Assembly (NCBI GenBank): GCA_040349255.1
Contig: JBEQUE010000152.1
Coordinates: 1 to 64,000, forward strand
Reading direction: 5' to 3'
DNA length: 64,000 nucleotides
DNA from: DATMER01 sp040349255
GTDB taxonomy: Bacteria > Acidobacteriota > Thermoanaerobaculia > Multivoradales > UBA5704
A program made the position numbers and the translations under genes. Under the pieces are notes generated by a model. The model did no database searches and had not been told where the DNA came from. It worked only from the letters and a program-made list of their open reading frames with translations. Shown piece after piece: positions 51,369-59,825 of the stretch. Within the stretch, counting starts at the first letter, position 1. Each line of letters begins with the position of its first letter.

Positions 51369-51663
51369 GGAAGCGTTGCGGGGAGACGACTTCTACCTAC
51401 CCAGGACGCGATAGCCGTTGCCGCCGCCCGCTGACATTGATGGGCGATCTGACAGGCTTGTCTGCAGCCAGACAAGCGGGGGCAGGTCAGCAGCAGGAAA
51501 TGCACGACGTTGACGCAGCCGCGAAGTTTGGCTCGGTACCTCCCGTTCGACGGTGTGATCGCCGGTCCACGCCAGTAACAGGCGCCTCGGCCATGCCGCC
51601 GTCGGCCAGAACCGTGTTAGCATAGGCCCCGACATAGGCCGTTCTGACGGCAGGGAGGACGCT
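51369..51663. other. Intergenic remainder before vapB with a hairpin
   Basis: Apart from the decayed exuT 3' copy (51523-51563), this stretch has one strong hairpin, GCTTGTCTG-CAGC-CAGACAAGC at 51456-51477 (9-bp stem, 4-nt loop). The hairpin could be a terminator, a small RNA stem or the end of a lost element. The last about 60 bp must hold the promoter of the VapBC operon. Confidence 0.5.
51523..51563 (+). pseudogene. Decayed copy of the exuT 3' end (right direct repeat)
   Basis: In the exuT frame this reads EVWLGTSRSTV-stop, against EVRLGAARSAA-stop in the intact gene. 35 of 41 bases are identical to 47115-47155. It is the relic of a duplicated or split transporter gene end and places the helicase insertion precisely behind exuT. 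Confidence 0.6.
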
Positions 51664-51900
51664 GTGCAGGCTGAACGGATCGTGCGTTTGTTTCGAAACG
51701 GCCGGAATCAGGCATTGCGGATTCCGCGAGACCTTGAGTTACCTGGCAACGAAGCCCTCCTCCATAAGGAAGGAAACCGCCTGATTGTCGAGCCGGTTCG
51801 GAGACCGTCCGTTCTGGAGCTTCTGGCCTCCTGGGAACCTCTCGACGAGGATTTCCCCGAAATCGAAGACCCTCCGCCGGTGGATGACGTGGATCTCTGA
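51664..51900 (+). CDS. AbrB-type antitoxin, VapB family
   Basis: 78 residues, GTG start at 51664. The first 45 residues match the swapped-hairpin AbrB fold of VapB (VRLFRNGRNQALRIPRDLEL ... NRLIVEPV), which binds the operator. The acidic tail (PLDEDFPEIEDPPPVDDVDL) would occupy the toxin active site. It ends one base before the start of the PIN toxin at 51902. Autoregulation by the VapBC complex at the promoter just upstream is usual. Confidence 0.9.
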   Translation: MQAERIVRLFRNGRNQALRIPRDLELPGNEALLHKEGNRLIVEPVRRPSVLELLASWEPLDEDFPEIEDPPPVDDVDL

Positions 51901-51901
51901 G

Positions 51902-52312
51902 ATGGGTGATTTTCGTTATCTGCTCGATTCAAACAGCATGTCGGACCTGATCCGACACCCCGGCGGGAAAGTGGCCCGAAGGTTCGCCGTCGTCGGTGAG
52001 CCCGTTGTCTGTACGAGCATCGTAGTTGCCTGCGAGCTCCGGTTTGGCGCGGCGAAGAAAGGTTCCGCCGAGCTCTCGAGCCGTGTCGACGAGTTGCTCG
52101 CAAGCTTCAATGTGCTGCCGCTGGACCGCGAAGCAGACCGGCACTATGCCGAGATTCGGACACACCTGAGCCGGACTGGCCGGCCTATCGGATCGAACGA
52201 CCTGCTGATTGCATCCCATACGCTGGCGCTCGATCTGATCCTGGTGACCGACAACGTCGATGAGCTCGCCCGCGTACCTGGGCTTTCGATTGAAAACTGG
52301 CTTGCCGCCTGA
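51902..52312 (+). CDS. PIN-domain ribonuclease toxin, VapC family
   Basis: 136 residues from ATG 51902. PIN-domain acidic residues: D9 in YLLDSNSMSDL, a glutamate in VVACELRFGA near 45, an aspartate in IGSNDLLIASHTLAL near 99, and LVTDNVDELARVPGL near 116, where VapC proteins usually have a neutral Asn or Ser before the second acid. It should cleave a structured RNA until bound by the preceding VapB. This is the second PIN toxin of the window and is not a close copy of the first. Confidence 0.92.
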   Translation: MGDFRYLLDSNSMSDLIRHPGGKVARRFAVVGEPVVCTSIVVACELRFGAAKKGSAELSSRVDELLASFNVLPLDREADRHYAEIRTHLSRTGRPIGSNDLLIASHTLALDLILVTDNVDELARVPGLSIENWLAA

Positions 52313-52330
52313 CCCTCAAGGAGTTTTGTG

Positions 52331-52837
52331 ATGAAACGGACGAGGATTCTCCGGGCGCTCGCGGCCATGCACTTGACCCTGGCGGTGACAGCGGGGGTAG
52401 CGGGGGCAGCGGGAGGCTCATCGAAGTTTCCCCCGGCCGGATACGACGAGTCCCGTGACCCCGCCGCCGACCTGAAGGCCGCGGTCGCCCAGGCGCAGCG
52501 GGAGAACAAACGCATCCTTCTCGAGGTTGGCGGCGAGTGGTGCATCTACTGCCGCATTCTCAACAAGGTCATCCACGACGACGAGCGTCTGACGCAACGC
52601 CTGCGCGACGGGTTCGTGGTCGTCAAGGTCAACTTCAGCGACACGGTGAAGAACGAGGCCTTCCTTTCCCGCTATCCGCAGATCCAGTCCTACCCGCATC
52701 TCTTCCTCCTCGAAGCGGACGGCGCGCTGTTGCTCTCGCAGACTCCGGACGACTTCATGAAGGACGACAAGTACGTCCCGGACCTGATCCTGGCGTTCCT
52801 GGAGAAATGGGAACCGAAAAGTTCCGCTAATCGTTGA
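52331..52837 (+). CDS. Exported thioredoxin-like protein
   Basis: 168 residues from ATG 52331; a GTG three bases earlier is also possible. Signal peptide about 1-27 (LTLAVTAGVAGAAGG). The thioredoxin_7-like fold has the redox motif WCIYC (in EVGGEWCIYCRILNKVI, near residue 66), and the cis-proline region SYPHLFLLEADG. It should act as a periplasmic disulfide reductase or isomerase, as in cytochrome c or outer-membrane protein maturation, but no partner is adjacent. Follows vapC by 18 bp. Its 3' end overlaps the convergent gene by 11 bp. Confidence 0.88.
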   Translation: MKRTRILRALAAMHLTLAVTAGVAGAAGGSSKFPPAGYDESRDPAADLKAAVAQAQRENKRILLEVGGEWCIYCRILNKVIHDDERLTQRLRDGFVVVKVNFSDTVKNEAFLSRYPQIQSYPHLFLLEADGALLLSQTPDDFMKDDKYVPDLILAFLEKWEPKSSANR

Positions 52838-53195
52838 TTGAGCAGTAATCGGAGTTTGCCTCGATCACCAGCGTGGCTCCGTCCGGAATGACGACAAGGG
52901 CCACTGTGCCGCATCCACTCGTAATCTGTGAGCAGGCCTCTTCGTCATATTCCTGCACGGTCACCTCGACCTTGCAGCGTTGCTTCCCGCCGCCCGTGCA
53001 AGTGAAGCTCTTGGTCTCCCCGGCGTCGACGGACTCGCCCTTGGCATCGAAGATACAGGAGCTGTCATCGCCGTCGTAGATCGAGAGGACCACCTTCCGG
53101 TTGTTGTTGTTCGTGACCGTGAAGTGGCTGGTGGCCGAGGCGAGGCCGGGTGCCGCGAGGATCAGCAATGCCAGCGAGACCAAGGGTCTGAACAT
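52827..53195 (-). CDS. Small exported beta-rich protein with cysteines
   Basis: 122 residues from ATG 53195, preceded by AGGAGGAG. Signal peptide 1-21 (LVSLALLILAAPGLASA). The mature part begins SHFTVTNNNNRKVVLSIYDGDDSSC and contains six cysteines, likely forming disulfides, in short beta strands. Loosely reminiscent of thaumatin-like or cystine-rich secreted domains; no family assigned. A periplasmic thioredoxin-like protein is coded convergently next door. Confidence 0.7.
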   Translation of the reverse strand: MFRPLVSLALLILAAPGLASATSHFTVTNNNNRKVVLSIYDGDDSSCIFDAKGESVDAGETKSFTCTGGGKQRCKVEVTVQEYDEEACSQITSGCGTVALVVIPDGATLVIEANSDYCSIND

Positions 53196-53522
53196 GGTAG
53201 GAGCTCCTCCTGAAAAGTGCCGCGTTTGTGAAGACGATTCCACTTCAAACGCACGGGACGTGCCAGCTTCACGCGGCGGTGATTCGAGGGAGATGGGAGG
53301 ACTCCCGGGTGTCGGACTATGTCGGAGAATGTCGGGGCAGTGTCGACGGCTATGTCGCGGCGGCTCTACTGCCGGCTCTCCTTTGCTTGTTGAGCACCTT
53401 CTTTTTAAAGCCTCATGCTTGCCACGGGAGGCTCACTGTGGAGGTTCACCAGGAAGGTGACTCGGATTGGCGGCCTGCCTGAGGCTGCCACCAATGCGGC
53501 CTCCCATTGAAATAACAGGAGA
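53196..53522. other. Intergenic region with short TGTCGG repeats
   Basis: 327 bp without a convincing gene. TGTCG-starting repeats occur at 53310, 53320, 53330, 53341 and 53353 (10- to 12-bp steps), about 115-160 bp upstream of the minus-strand gene at 53195, and could be a regulator array. A T-rich CTTCTTTTTAAAG lies near 53399-53411. The remainder is featureless. Confidence 0.45.
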
Positions 53523-56204
53523 CTACCGCGCGTAGTACCCCGACATCGTCCGCGCCTGGTAGCCGCGCTTCTTGAGCTCCACCTGCACCTTGCGCCAGAC
53601 CTCCGGCGCGGTGGTGTGCGGGTAGTAGGTGAGGAGGTACTGGCTGCGCAGCTCTTGGAGGATGTTGGCGTAGGCCTCCTTCAGGTTCTGGCTCGGCGTC
53701 ACGAAGAAGGCGCGGCCTCCGGTGGCGGCGGCGAGGTCGTGGAGCCTTTTGGCGTAGCCGTCGAGCCGCTCCTGGGTGCCGGGCTGCGTGGCCCGCGCTG
53801 CCCGCTGGTTGGTGACGATCAGATAGATCGGGACCTTGCTCCGCCGCGCCTCTCGAAGGCAGGCGCGGTAGGAGGTCTTCTCTCCTTCTCCGATGCCGTC
53901 CGAGTAGACGACCAGCGCCTTGCGGCCGTCCACGCCCTGGAGCTTCCGCAGCGAGAAGACGATCGCCTCGAAGAGGTCCGAGCTGCCGTCCGCGTTCATC
54001 GTGTCGAGACCCGCGGAGACGGAATCGAGGCTGCCGGTCATGCCCGTCACGAGCCGCGGCTCCGAGTCGAAATCCACCAGGAGGGCGCGGTCGCGGGTGG
54101 ACAGGCCTCCGGTGAGCAAGGTGCGCGCGGCCTCCCGCACGTCCGGGAGCTTCAGGAACATGCTGGCCGAGGAGTCGAAGGCCAGCCCGAGGGAGAGGGG
54201 CGAGGCTCCGGCGTCGTCGAACCCCGAGATCGCCTGCTCGCGGCCGTCCTGGAGGAGCCGGAAGTCGCCGCGTCCGAGACCGCGCACCGGCCGGCCTTCG
54301 CGGTCGGTCACCACGACGTAGAGCTCGATGAGCCGCACGTCCAGCCGCTCGCCGACCGAGGTCGAGTTGAGCAGGACCGCGTCCTCCGCGATCGTGCCGT
54401 CGTTCAGGCGGGCGGTGGCCCGGAGATAGCCGACCGGCCGGTCGCGCGGGATGTTCACCCGATGGCGGTACGGCGGCCCGTAGAGCGTCGCCGCCAGCTC
54501 TTCGTTCCAGAAGATCTCGAGCCGTTCCAGGCGCCGGCCCTGGGGGAGATCGAGGTCGATCGCGACGTCCACCGTCCCCAGGGCCTTGCCGCCGGCCGGC
54601 GAGACGATGCGCACGCCGCGGCCGCTCGGCTGCGGCCGGACCGGCGCCTCCGCCACCTCGGAGACCGGCTCGTCGTCCGGCTCCTCCGCTCCATCGGTCA
54701 CGACCGGAAGGAGCCGGCTCTCCCAGGCGCCACCCGCGGGATCGTCGAGCACGACGGCGATCCGGTCCACGCCGGGCGACAACGCGAGCGGCACCCGCCA
54801 GAGGCCGTCCGTTCCGAGATCCTCCGGGGACAGGATGCGATGGGAGACCCCGTCCGCCGAGCCGGAGCCGGACGGGACCGCCAGCGTGAGCCGTTGCAGG
54901 ATCCGCCCCTCGGGCCGGAGCTCCAGGGTCCAGGAGTGGGTGCCCGCCGGGTCCGTCACCTGCCGGAGGGTGGTCTCGGTGGACGCCTCCCCTTCCTCGT
55001 CCTCCTCCGTCGACAGGAGCCGCAGGGCGCGGCGGGCTGCGATGGCCTCCGGGACCGCCGGTCCGCGCCACCTCGCGGCCGTCGTCCGTTCGGCGGAGGC
55101 GACCCGGACCTCGACCGGGTGCAGCTCTCCTACCGCCGCCGCGGACTCCTCATAGCGGAGCCAGATCCGGGAGCGGAGCCGGGAGATGGCGCTCGACGTT
55201 GCCGAAGGGGTGGTCAGAACCTCGCCGCCGGTCTCCTCCGCCAGGGTCGCGAGAGGCTCCCGGGGAGCCACGAGCTCTGGTAGTTTCGATCCAGGAGGCG
55301 GCTCCTCCTTCTTCCGCCCCGGCGTGAGGACCACGCCGATCGGGACCTCCTGTGTGGACTGCGGGCGCCACCGGCTCAGGTCTGGCAGCTTCGCGCTTCC
55401 CACCGGCATGGGGAGCACGGACCAGCCGAGAGCCGCGGCCGTCTGCGCCAGCTCCCGGCTGCGCTCCGCCAGCCCCGGGTCGGGCAGCCCGGCGCGCAGG
55501 GCGGAGCGCCGCGCCTCGTCCGCGACCTCCGCGAGATAGGGAGCGCGCGGATCGAGATCGAAGCCGTCGCTCACCAGGAAGAGGGCGCGGGGGCCGTCCG
55601 GACCGCGCGAGCCGGCCAGCCATTCCAGCAGGAGATCCTGCTGCCGTCCGGCCAGCCGCGCCTCGGCCGCGACCGCCTCGTCCAGGCGGTCGGCCAGCTC
55701 CTCCGGACGCTCTGCCGGCGCGCCGACTTCCTCGAGAAAACGCTGGCGGAGAACGCGCAGGTCGTCGCGGCCTTCGCCGGTGAAGAGGAGCCGGGAGAGG
55801 GCCTCATCGAGGACGACTGGATCCCGGGTCGGAGGCAGGACGGAACGCGGCTCGGGCTCGGCGACCACCACCTCGACCGGACCCAGAGCGGTCAGCTCAC
55901 GGGCCTGGGCGGCAAGGAGGCCTGCGGCGCCGCGCACGGAGCGCGTGCCGGTCAGGATGCGGTCGACATAGACGACCACCCGCCAGGGCTTCCCCGTCTC
56001 GATGCCGAGCACCCGACGGGGAGCCCCACCCTCCGTCACCGTGAAATCTTCGGGTCTGGTCTCGCGGAGAGGCTCGCCCCGGCGGTCGAGAGCCTCGACA
56101 GCCATACCGGCTTCAGGCCGGGGAGCGTCCTCCGGGGGAGCCGGCGCCGCGGAGATCTGGAAGGCGAGAACGAGGGATGTCAGAGCAGACAGCCAGGAAA
56201 TCAC
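53523..56204 (-). CDS. Large VWFA-related exported protein
   Basis: 893 residues, GTG start at 56204, signal peptide about 1-19. The N-terminal half has a VWFA-like segment (VEALDRRGEPLRETRPEDFTVTEGG; WRVVVYVDRILTGTRS) and the C-terminal part a second one: IELYVVVTDREGRPVRGLGRGDFRLLQDG, then LGLAFDSSASMFLKLPD with the MIDAS-like DSSAS, LVDFDSEP, and ends EVWRKVQVELKKRGYQARTMSGYYAR. This double arrangement and the closing YLLTYYPHTT pattern are typical of the VWFA-related family expanded in Acidobacteria (TIGR03436-like). Likely a metal-dependent adhesion or surface-organising protein; ligand unknown. Divergent from the Vps10-like gene. Confidence 0.88.
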   Translation of the reverse strand: MISWLSALTSLVLAFQISAAPAPPEDAPRPEAGMAVEALDRRGEPLRETRPEDFTVTEGGAPRRVLGIETGKPWRVVVYVDRILTGTRSVRGAAGLLAAQARELTALGPVEVVVAEPEPRSVLPPTRDPVVLDEALSRLLFTGEGRDDLRVLRQRFLEEVGAPAERPEELADRLDEAVAAEARLAGRQQDLLLEWLAGSRGPDGPRALFLVSDGFDLDPRAPYLAEVADEARRSALRAGLPDPGLAERSRELAQTAAALGWSVLPMPVGSAKLPDLSRWRPQSTQEVPIGVVLTPGRKKEEPPPGSKLPELVAPREPLATLAEETGGEVLTTPSATSSAISRLRSRIWLRYEESAAAVGELHPVEVRVASAERTTAARWRGPAVPEAIAARRALRLLSTEEDEEGEASTETTLRQVTDPAGTHSWTLELRPEGRILQRLTLAVPSGSGSADGVSHRILSPEDLGTDGLWRVPLALSPGVDRIAVVLDDPAGGAWESRLLPVVTDGAEEPDDEPVSEVAEAPVRPQPSGRGVRIVSPAGGKALGTVDVAIDLDLPQGRRLERLEIFWNEELAATLYGPPYRHRVNIPRDRPVGYLRATARLNDGTIAEDAVLLNSTSVGERLDVRLIELYVVVTDREGRPVRGLGRGDFRLLQDGREQAISGFDDAGASPLSLGLAFDSSASMFLKLPDVREAARTLLTGGLSTRDRALLVDFDSEPRLVTGMTGSLDSVSAGLDTMNADGSSDLFEAIVFSLRKLQGVDGRKALVVYSDGIGEGEKTSYRACLREARRSKVPIYLIVTNQRAARATQPGTQERLDGYAKRLHDLAAATGGRAFFVTPSQNLKEAYANILQELRSQYLLTYYPHTTAPEVWRKVQVELKKRGYQARTMSGYYAR

Positions 56205-56275
56205 AGAAGGATTGTACGCGGAGACCTCACCCCCTGGTTTTCATGCGGCGCGCACGGCTGTCCAGGCTCGTGAAA

Positions 56276-56281
56276 TAGAAT
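56276..56281 (+). promoter_or_regulatory. Possible -10 hexamer giving a leaderless mRNA
   Basis: TAGAAT ends 5 bp before the ATG of the Vps10-like gene, in AAATAGAATGAGGA context. The GAGGA directly abutting the ATG is too close to serve as a Shine-Dalgarno sequence. Confidence 0.4.
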
Positions 56282-56286
56282 GAGGA

Positions 56287-59200
56287 ATGCGCAGACTCTT
56301 CCTCGTCGTCGCCGTCGCCACGGTCCTCGGTGTCCCCCTCGCCGCCCAGGCCGCCGGCTCCTCCAGGTCCGCCGGATCCCCGCTGGCCAAGGCCGCCGCC
56401 GCGCTGCCGGTCCGCAGCCTCGGCCCCGGCCTGATGAGCGGCCGCATCTCGGACATCGCGGCCCACCCCACCGCCCCGGGCACCTGGTACGTGGCGGCCG
56501 GCTCGGGCGGGGTCTGGAAGACCACCAACGCCGGCGTCACCTGGACGCCGATCTTCGAGGACCAGCCCTCCTACTCGATCGGCGAGATCACGCTCGACCC
56601 CACCAACCCCGAGGTGGTCTGGGTCGGCACCGGCGAGAACGTCAGCGGGCGCCACGTCGGCTGGGGCGACGGGGTCTATCGCAGCCCCGACGGCGGCCGC
56701 ACCTGGCAGCGCATGGGCCTCCCCCGGTCGGAGCACATCGGGCGCATCCTGGTCGACCCGCGCGACGGCAACCGGGTGCTCGTCGCCGCCGAAGGGCCGC
56801 TCTGGGCTCCCGGCGGCGAGCGCGGCGTCTACCGCTCGACCGACGGTGGCGCCACCTGGACCCCGGCGCTCCGGATCGACGAGGACACCGGCGTCACCGA
56901 CCTCGAATTCGATCCCTCGAACCCCGACGTGGTCTACGCCGCGGCCTACCAGCGCCGGCGCCACGTCTGGGGGTTCCTCGGCGGAGGCCCCGGCTCGGGG
57001 CTCTGGAAGTCGGTCGACAACGGGAAGACCTGGCGCCGGCTGAAGACCGGCCTGCCGGGCGGAGACATGGGGAAGATCGGACTCGCCGTCACGCCCGCCG
57101 ACCCGTCCCTGGTCTACGCCACGATCGAAGCCGGCGGGGAGGAGCGCGGCTTCTACCGCTCGCGCGACCGCGGCGAGAGCTGGGAGAAGCGCAACGGCTA
57201 CATCTCCGGCGGCACCGGCCCCCACTACTACCAGGAGATCGAGGCCTCGCCGGTCGACGCCTCCCGGGTCTACCAGATGGACGTCTTCCTCCGGGTGACC
57301 CGCGACGGTGGCGGGACGATGGAGATCCTCGAGACCGGCTACGACAAGCACAGCGACAACCACGCCCTGTGGATCGATCCGGCCAACGGGAGCCACCTGC
57401 TGGCGGGCACCGACGGCGGGCTCTACGAGAGCTTCGACGAGGGCAGGACCTTCCGGCACTTCCCGAACCTGCCGGTCTCCCAGATCTACAAGGTGGCGCT
57501 CAACAACCGCGAGCCGTTCTACGACGTCCTGGCCGGGGCGCAGGACCTGGGTACCCTGCACGGCCCGTCGCGCACCCTGGGCAAGGACGGCATCCGGAAC
57601 CAGGACTGGTACGTGCCGCTCGGCGCCGACGGCTACGGCGTCGCCTTCGATCCGCTCGACCCCGACCTCCTCTACGTGATGTTCCAGGAGGGGATGCTCT
57701 TCCGCAAGGACCGGCGCAACGACGAGGGGTTGATGATCCGCCCCGAGCCCGCCGCCGGGGACGCGCCGGAGCGCTGGAACTGGGACTCGCCGCTGCTGGT
57801 CAGCCCGCACCACGCCGAGCGGATCTACTACGGCTCGCAGCGGGTCTGGCGGAGCGACGACCGGGGCGCCACCTGGACCCCGATCAGCGGCGACCTGACC
57901 CAGGGGCGGAGCCGCTACGAGCAGAAGTTCTCCGGGCGGGTCTGGAGCGTCGATTCGCTGTTCGACAACAACGCGATGTCGAAGTACGCCACCACCACGG
58001 CGATCTCGGAGTCTCCCCTTCGGGAAGGGACGCTCGCGGTCGGCACCGACGACGGCCTGGTACAGGTCACCGCCGACGGCGGCCGGAGCTGGAGCCGCGC
58101 AGCCGCGCTCCCCGGGTTGCCGCCGCTGTCCTTCGTCAACGACGTCGAGATGTCGATGCACGACCCCGCCACCCTCTACGTGGCCGCCGACAACCACAAG
58201 AACGGCGACTTCAAGCCCTACGTCTTCGAGAGCACCGACCTGGGCCGCACCTGGCGCTCGATGGCGGGCGACCTGCCGACGGGGGAGATCGTCTGGGCGC
58301 TGCAGCAGGATCACGTGCGGCCCGACCTGTTCTTCCTCGGCGCCGAGCACGGCCTCTACTTCAGCGTCGACCGGGGCGCCCACTGGCTCAAGCTGGGAGG
58401 CCTGCCGACGATCGCGTTCCGCGACGTGAAGATTCACCGGCGCGATGGTGACGTGGTCGGCGCGAGCTTCGGCCGCGGCATCTTCGTGCTCGACGACTAC
58501 TCGCCTCTGCGTGATTTGCCGGCGGCATTCTCTCAGGACGCCGCGCTCTTCCCGATCCGCGACGCCTGGTGGTTCGTGCCCTACCCGACGGGGCAGGCCC
58601 CGGGGCGCCCGGAGCTCGGCACCGACGACTTCACCACCCCGAATCCGCCCCACGGCGCCCTCTTCACCTACTACCTGCGCGAGGGGCTGACCTCCGCGCG
58701 GGAGGCGCGGCGGGCCGGCGAGACGGCGCTGCGCGAGAAGGGGGCCGACGTGCCCTTCCCCGGCTTCGACCGCCTGCGGGCCGAGGCGCTGGAGGCGGAC
58801 CCGAAGGTGCTGCTGATCGTCTCGGACGCCGCCGGGCGCAAGGTGCGGTGGATCGAAGGGCCGGCCGGGGAGGGTCTGCACCGGGTGAGCTGGGACCTCC
58901 GCGGCCCGGCCCCGGACCCGGTGGAGCTCGACCCGCCGGCCTTCCGGTCCCCCTGGGACGCCGCGCCGGTGGGCCCCCTGGTGGCGCCCGGACGCTACTC
59001 GGCGGAGCTGGTGGCGGTCTCGGCGAGCGGGGTCCGTTCGCTCGGCGCGCCGCAGTCGTTCGAGGTGAAGCCGGTACCGAACCTGCCGCCGGGCACCGAC
59101 CCGGCGGCGGTGGCGGCCTTCCAGGGAGAGACGGCGGAGGCGGGGCGGAGGGTGTCGGCGGCCGCGGCGGAGCTCGACCTCCTCCGCAACCAGCTCCGGC

Positions 59201-59562
59201 GGATGCGGGCGACGCTGGCGGAGACCCCCGGGGCCGACCCGGCGCTCTACGCCCGGCTGGACGCGGTGGCCCAGGCGGCCGCGGAGCTCGACCGGCGCCT
59301 GCAGGGCGACCCGGCGCGGCAGAGACTCTCCGAGCCGGAAACCCCGTCGATCGCCGAGCGCGTGGGGCTGATCCGCGACGGTCACTGGCAGACGCGGCAG
59401 ATGCCGACCGCGACCCAGAGGCGCGACCTGGAGATCGCCAAGGCCGGGCTGGACGAGCTGGAGCGCGACCTGAAGGCGCTGATCGCGGGCGACCTGGCGA
59501 AGCTGGAGGAGGCCTTCGCCGCGGCGGGGGCGCCATGGACCCCGGGGCGGCGGGTGCCGTAG
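56287..59562 (+). CDS. Exported Vps10/sortilin-like BNR-repeat protein
   Basis: 1091 residues, signal peptide about 1-22 (LFLVVAVATVLGVPLAAQA). A long beta-propeller with repeated Asp-box motifs: GGVWKTTNAGVTWTPI, GVYRSPDGGRTWQRM, GVYRSTDGGATWTPA, GLWKSVDNGKTWRRL and more to about residue 700. Then a C-terminal region (about 780-1091) with a beta sandwich (VSWDLRGPAPDPVELDPPAFR) and helical tail rich in Glu and Ala. This plan matches bacterial 'VPS10 domain' or 'glycosyl hydrolase' BNR proteins frequent in Bacteroidota and Acidobacteriota; enzymatic activity is unproven and peptide or glycan binding is as likely. Ends 78 bp before tRNA-Arg. Confidence 0.88.
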   Translation: MRRLFLVVAVATVLGVPLAAQAAGSSRSAGSPLAKAAAALPVRSLGPGLMSGRISDIAAHPTAPGTWYVAAGSGGVWKTTNAGVTWTPIFEDQPSYSIGEITLDPTNPEVVWVGTGENVSGRHVGWGDGVYRSPDGGRTWQRMGLPRSEHIGRILVDPRDGNRVLVAAEGPLWAPGGERGVYRSTDGGATWTPALRIDEDTGVTDLEFDPSNPDVVYAAAYQRRRHVWGFLGGGPGSGLWKSVDNGKTWRRLKTGLPGGDMGKIGLAVTPADPSLVYATIEAGGEERGFYRSRDRGESWEKRNGYISGGTGPHYYQEIEASPVDASRVYQMDVFLRVTRDGGGTMEILETGYDKHSDNHALWIDPANGSHLLAGTDGGLYESFDEGRTFRHFPNLPVSQIYKVALNNREPFYDVLAGAQDLGTLHGPSRTLGKDGIRNQDWYVPLGADGYGVAFDPLDPDLLYVMFQEGMLFRKDRRNDEGLMIRPEPAAGDAPERWNWDSPLLVSPHHAERIYYGSQRVWRSDDRGATWTPISGDLTQGRSRYEQKFSGRVWSVDSLFDNNAMSKYATTTAISESPLREGTLAVGTDDGLVQVTADGGRSWSRAAALPGLPPLSFVNDVEMSMHDPATLYVAADNHKNGDFKPYVFESTDLGRTWRSMAGDLPTGEIVWALQQDHVRPDLFFLGAEHGLYFSVDRGAHWLKLGGLPTIAFRDVKIHRRDGDVVGASFGRGIFVLDDYSPLRDLPAAFSQDAALFPIRDAWWFVPYPTGQAPGRPELGTDDFTTPNPPHGALFTYYLREGLTSAREARRAGETALREKGADVPFPGFDRLRAEALEADPKVLLIVSDAAGRKVRWIEGPAGEGLHRVSWDLRGPAPDPVELDPPAFRSPWDAAPVGPLVAPGRYSAELVAVSASGVRSLGAPQSFEVKPVPNLPPGTDPAAVAAFQGETAEAGRRVSAAAAELDLLRNQLRRMRATLAETPGADPALYARLDAVAQAAAELDRRLQGDPARQRLSEPETPSIAERVGLIRDGHWQTRQMPTATQRRDLEIAKAGLDELERDLKALIAGDLAKLEEAFAAAGAPWTPGRRVP

Positions 59563-59639
59563 GTTGCGGCGGCGGGGTGTGTGGTAGAGTTCGACCTCGC
59601 TTCCCCAAGGGAGGCCAGCTTTCCACTGCGTTTCACAAC

Positions 59640-59716
59640 GCGCCCTTAGCTCAGCTGGATAGAGCGACAGCCTCCGAAGCTGTAGGTCAGAGGTTCGAAT
59701 CCTCTAGGGCGCACCA
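59640..59716 (+). tRNA. tRNA-Arg(CCG) with encoded CCA
   Basis: Acceptor stem GCGCCCT pairs with AGGGCGC. The anticodon stem ACAGC/GCTGT encloses CTCCGAA, anticodon CCG at 59674-59676. T loop TTCGAAT, discriminator A, CCA encoded at 59714-59716, unlike the two tRNAs at 21.5 kb. Confidence 0.97.
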
Positions 59717-59825
59717 TCCCCTTCCAACCTCTCGGGTGACGCGGCCCATGAGGGAAATTCGGCCTTGAAGCCGTCCTTGGAGAAGAACGGTCGCGAGCTG
59801 CGGCCGAGCCCTCGGGAGATAGCCC

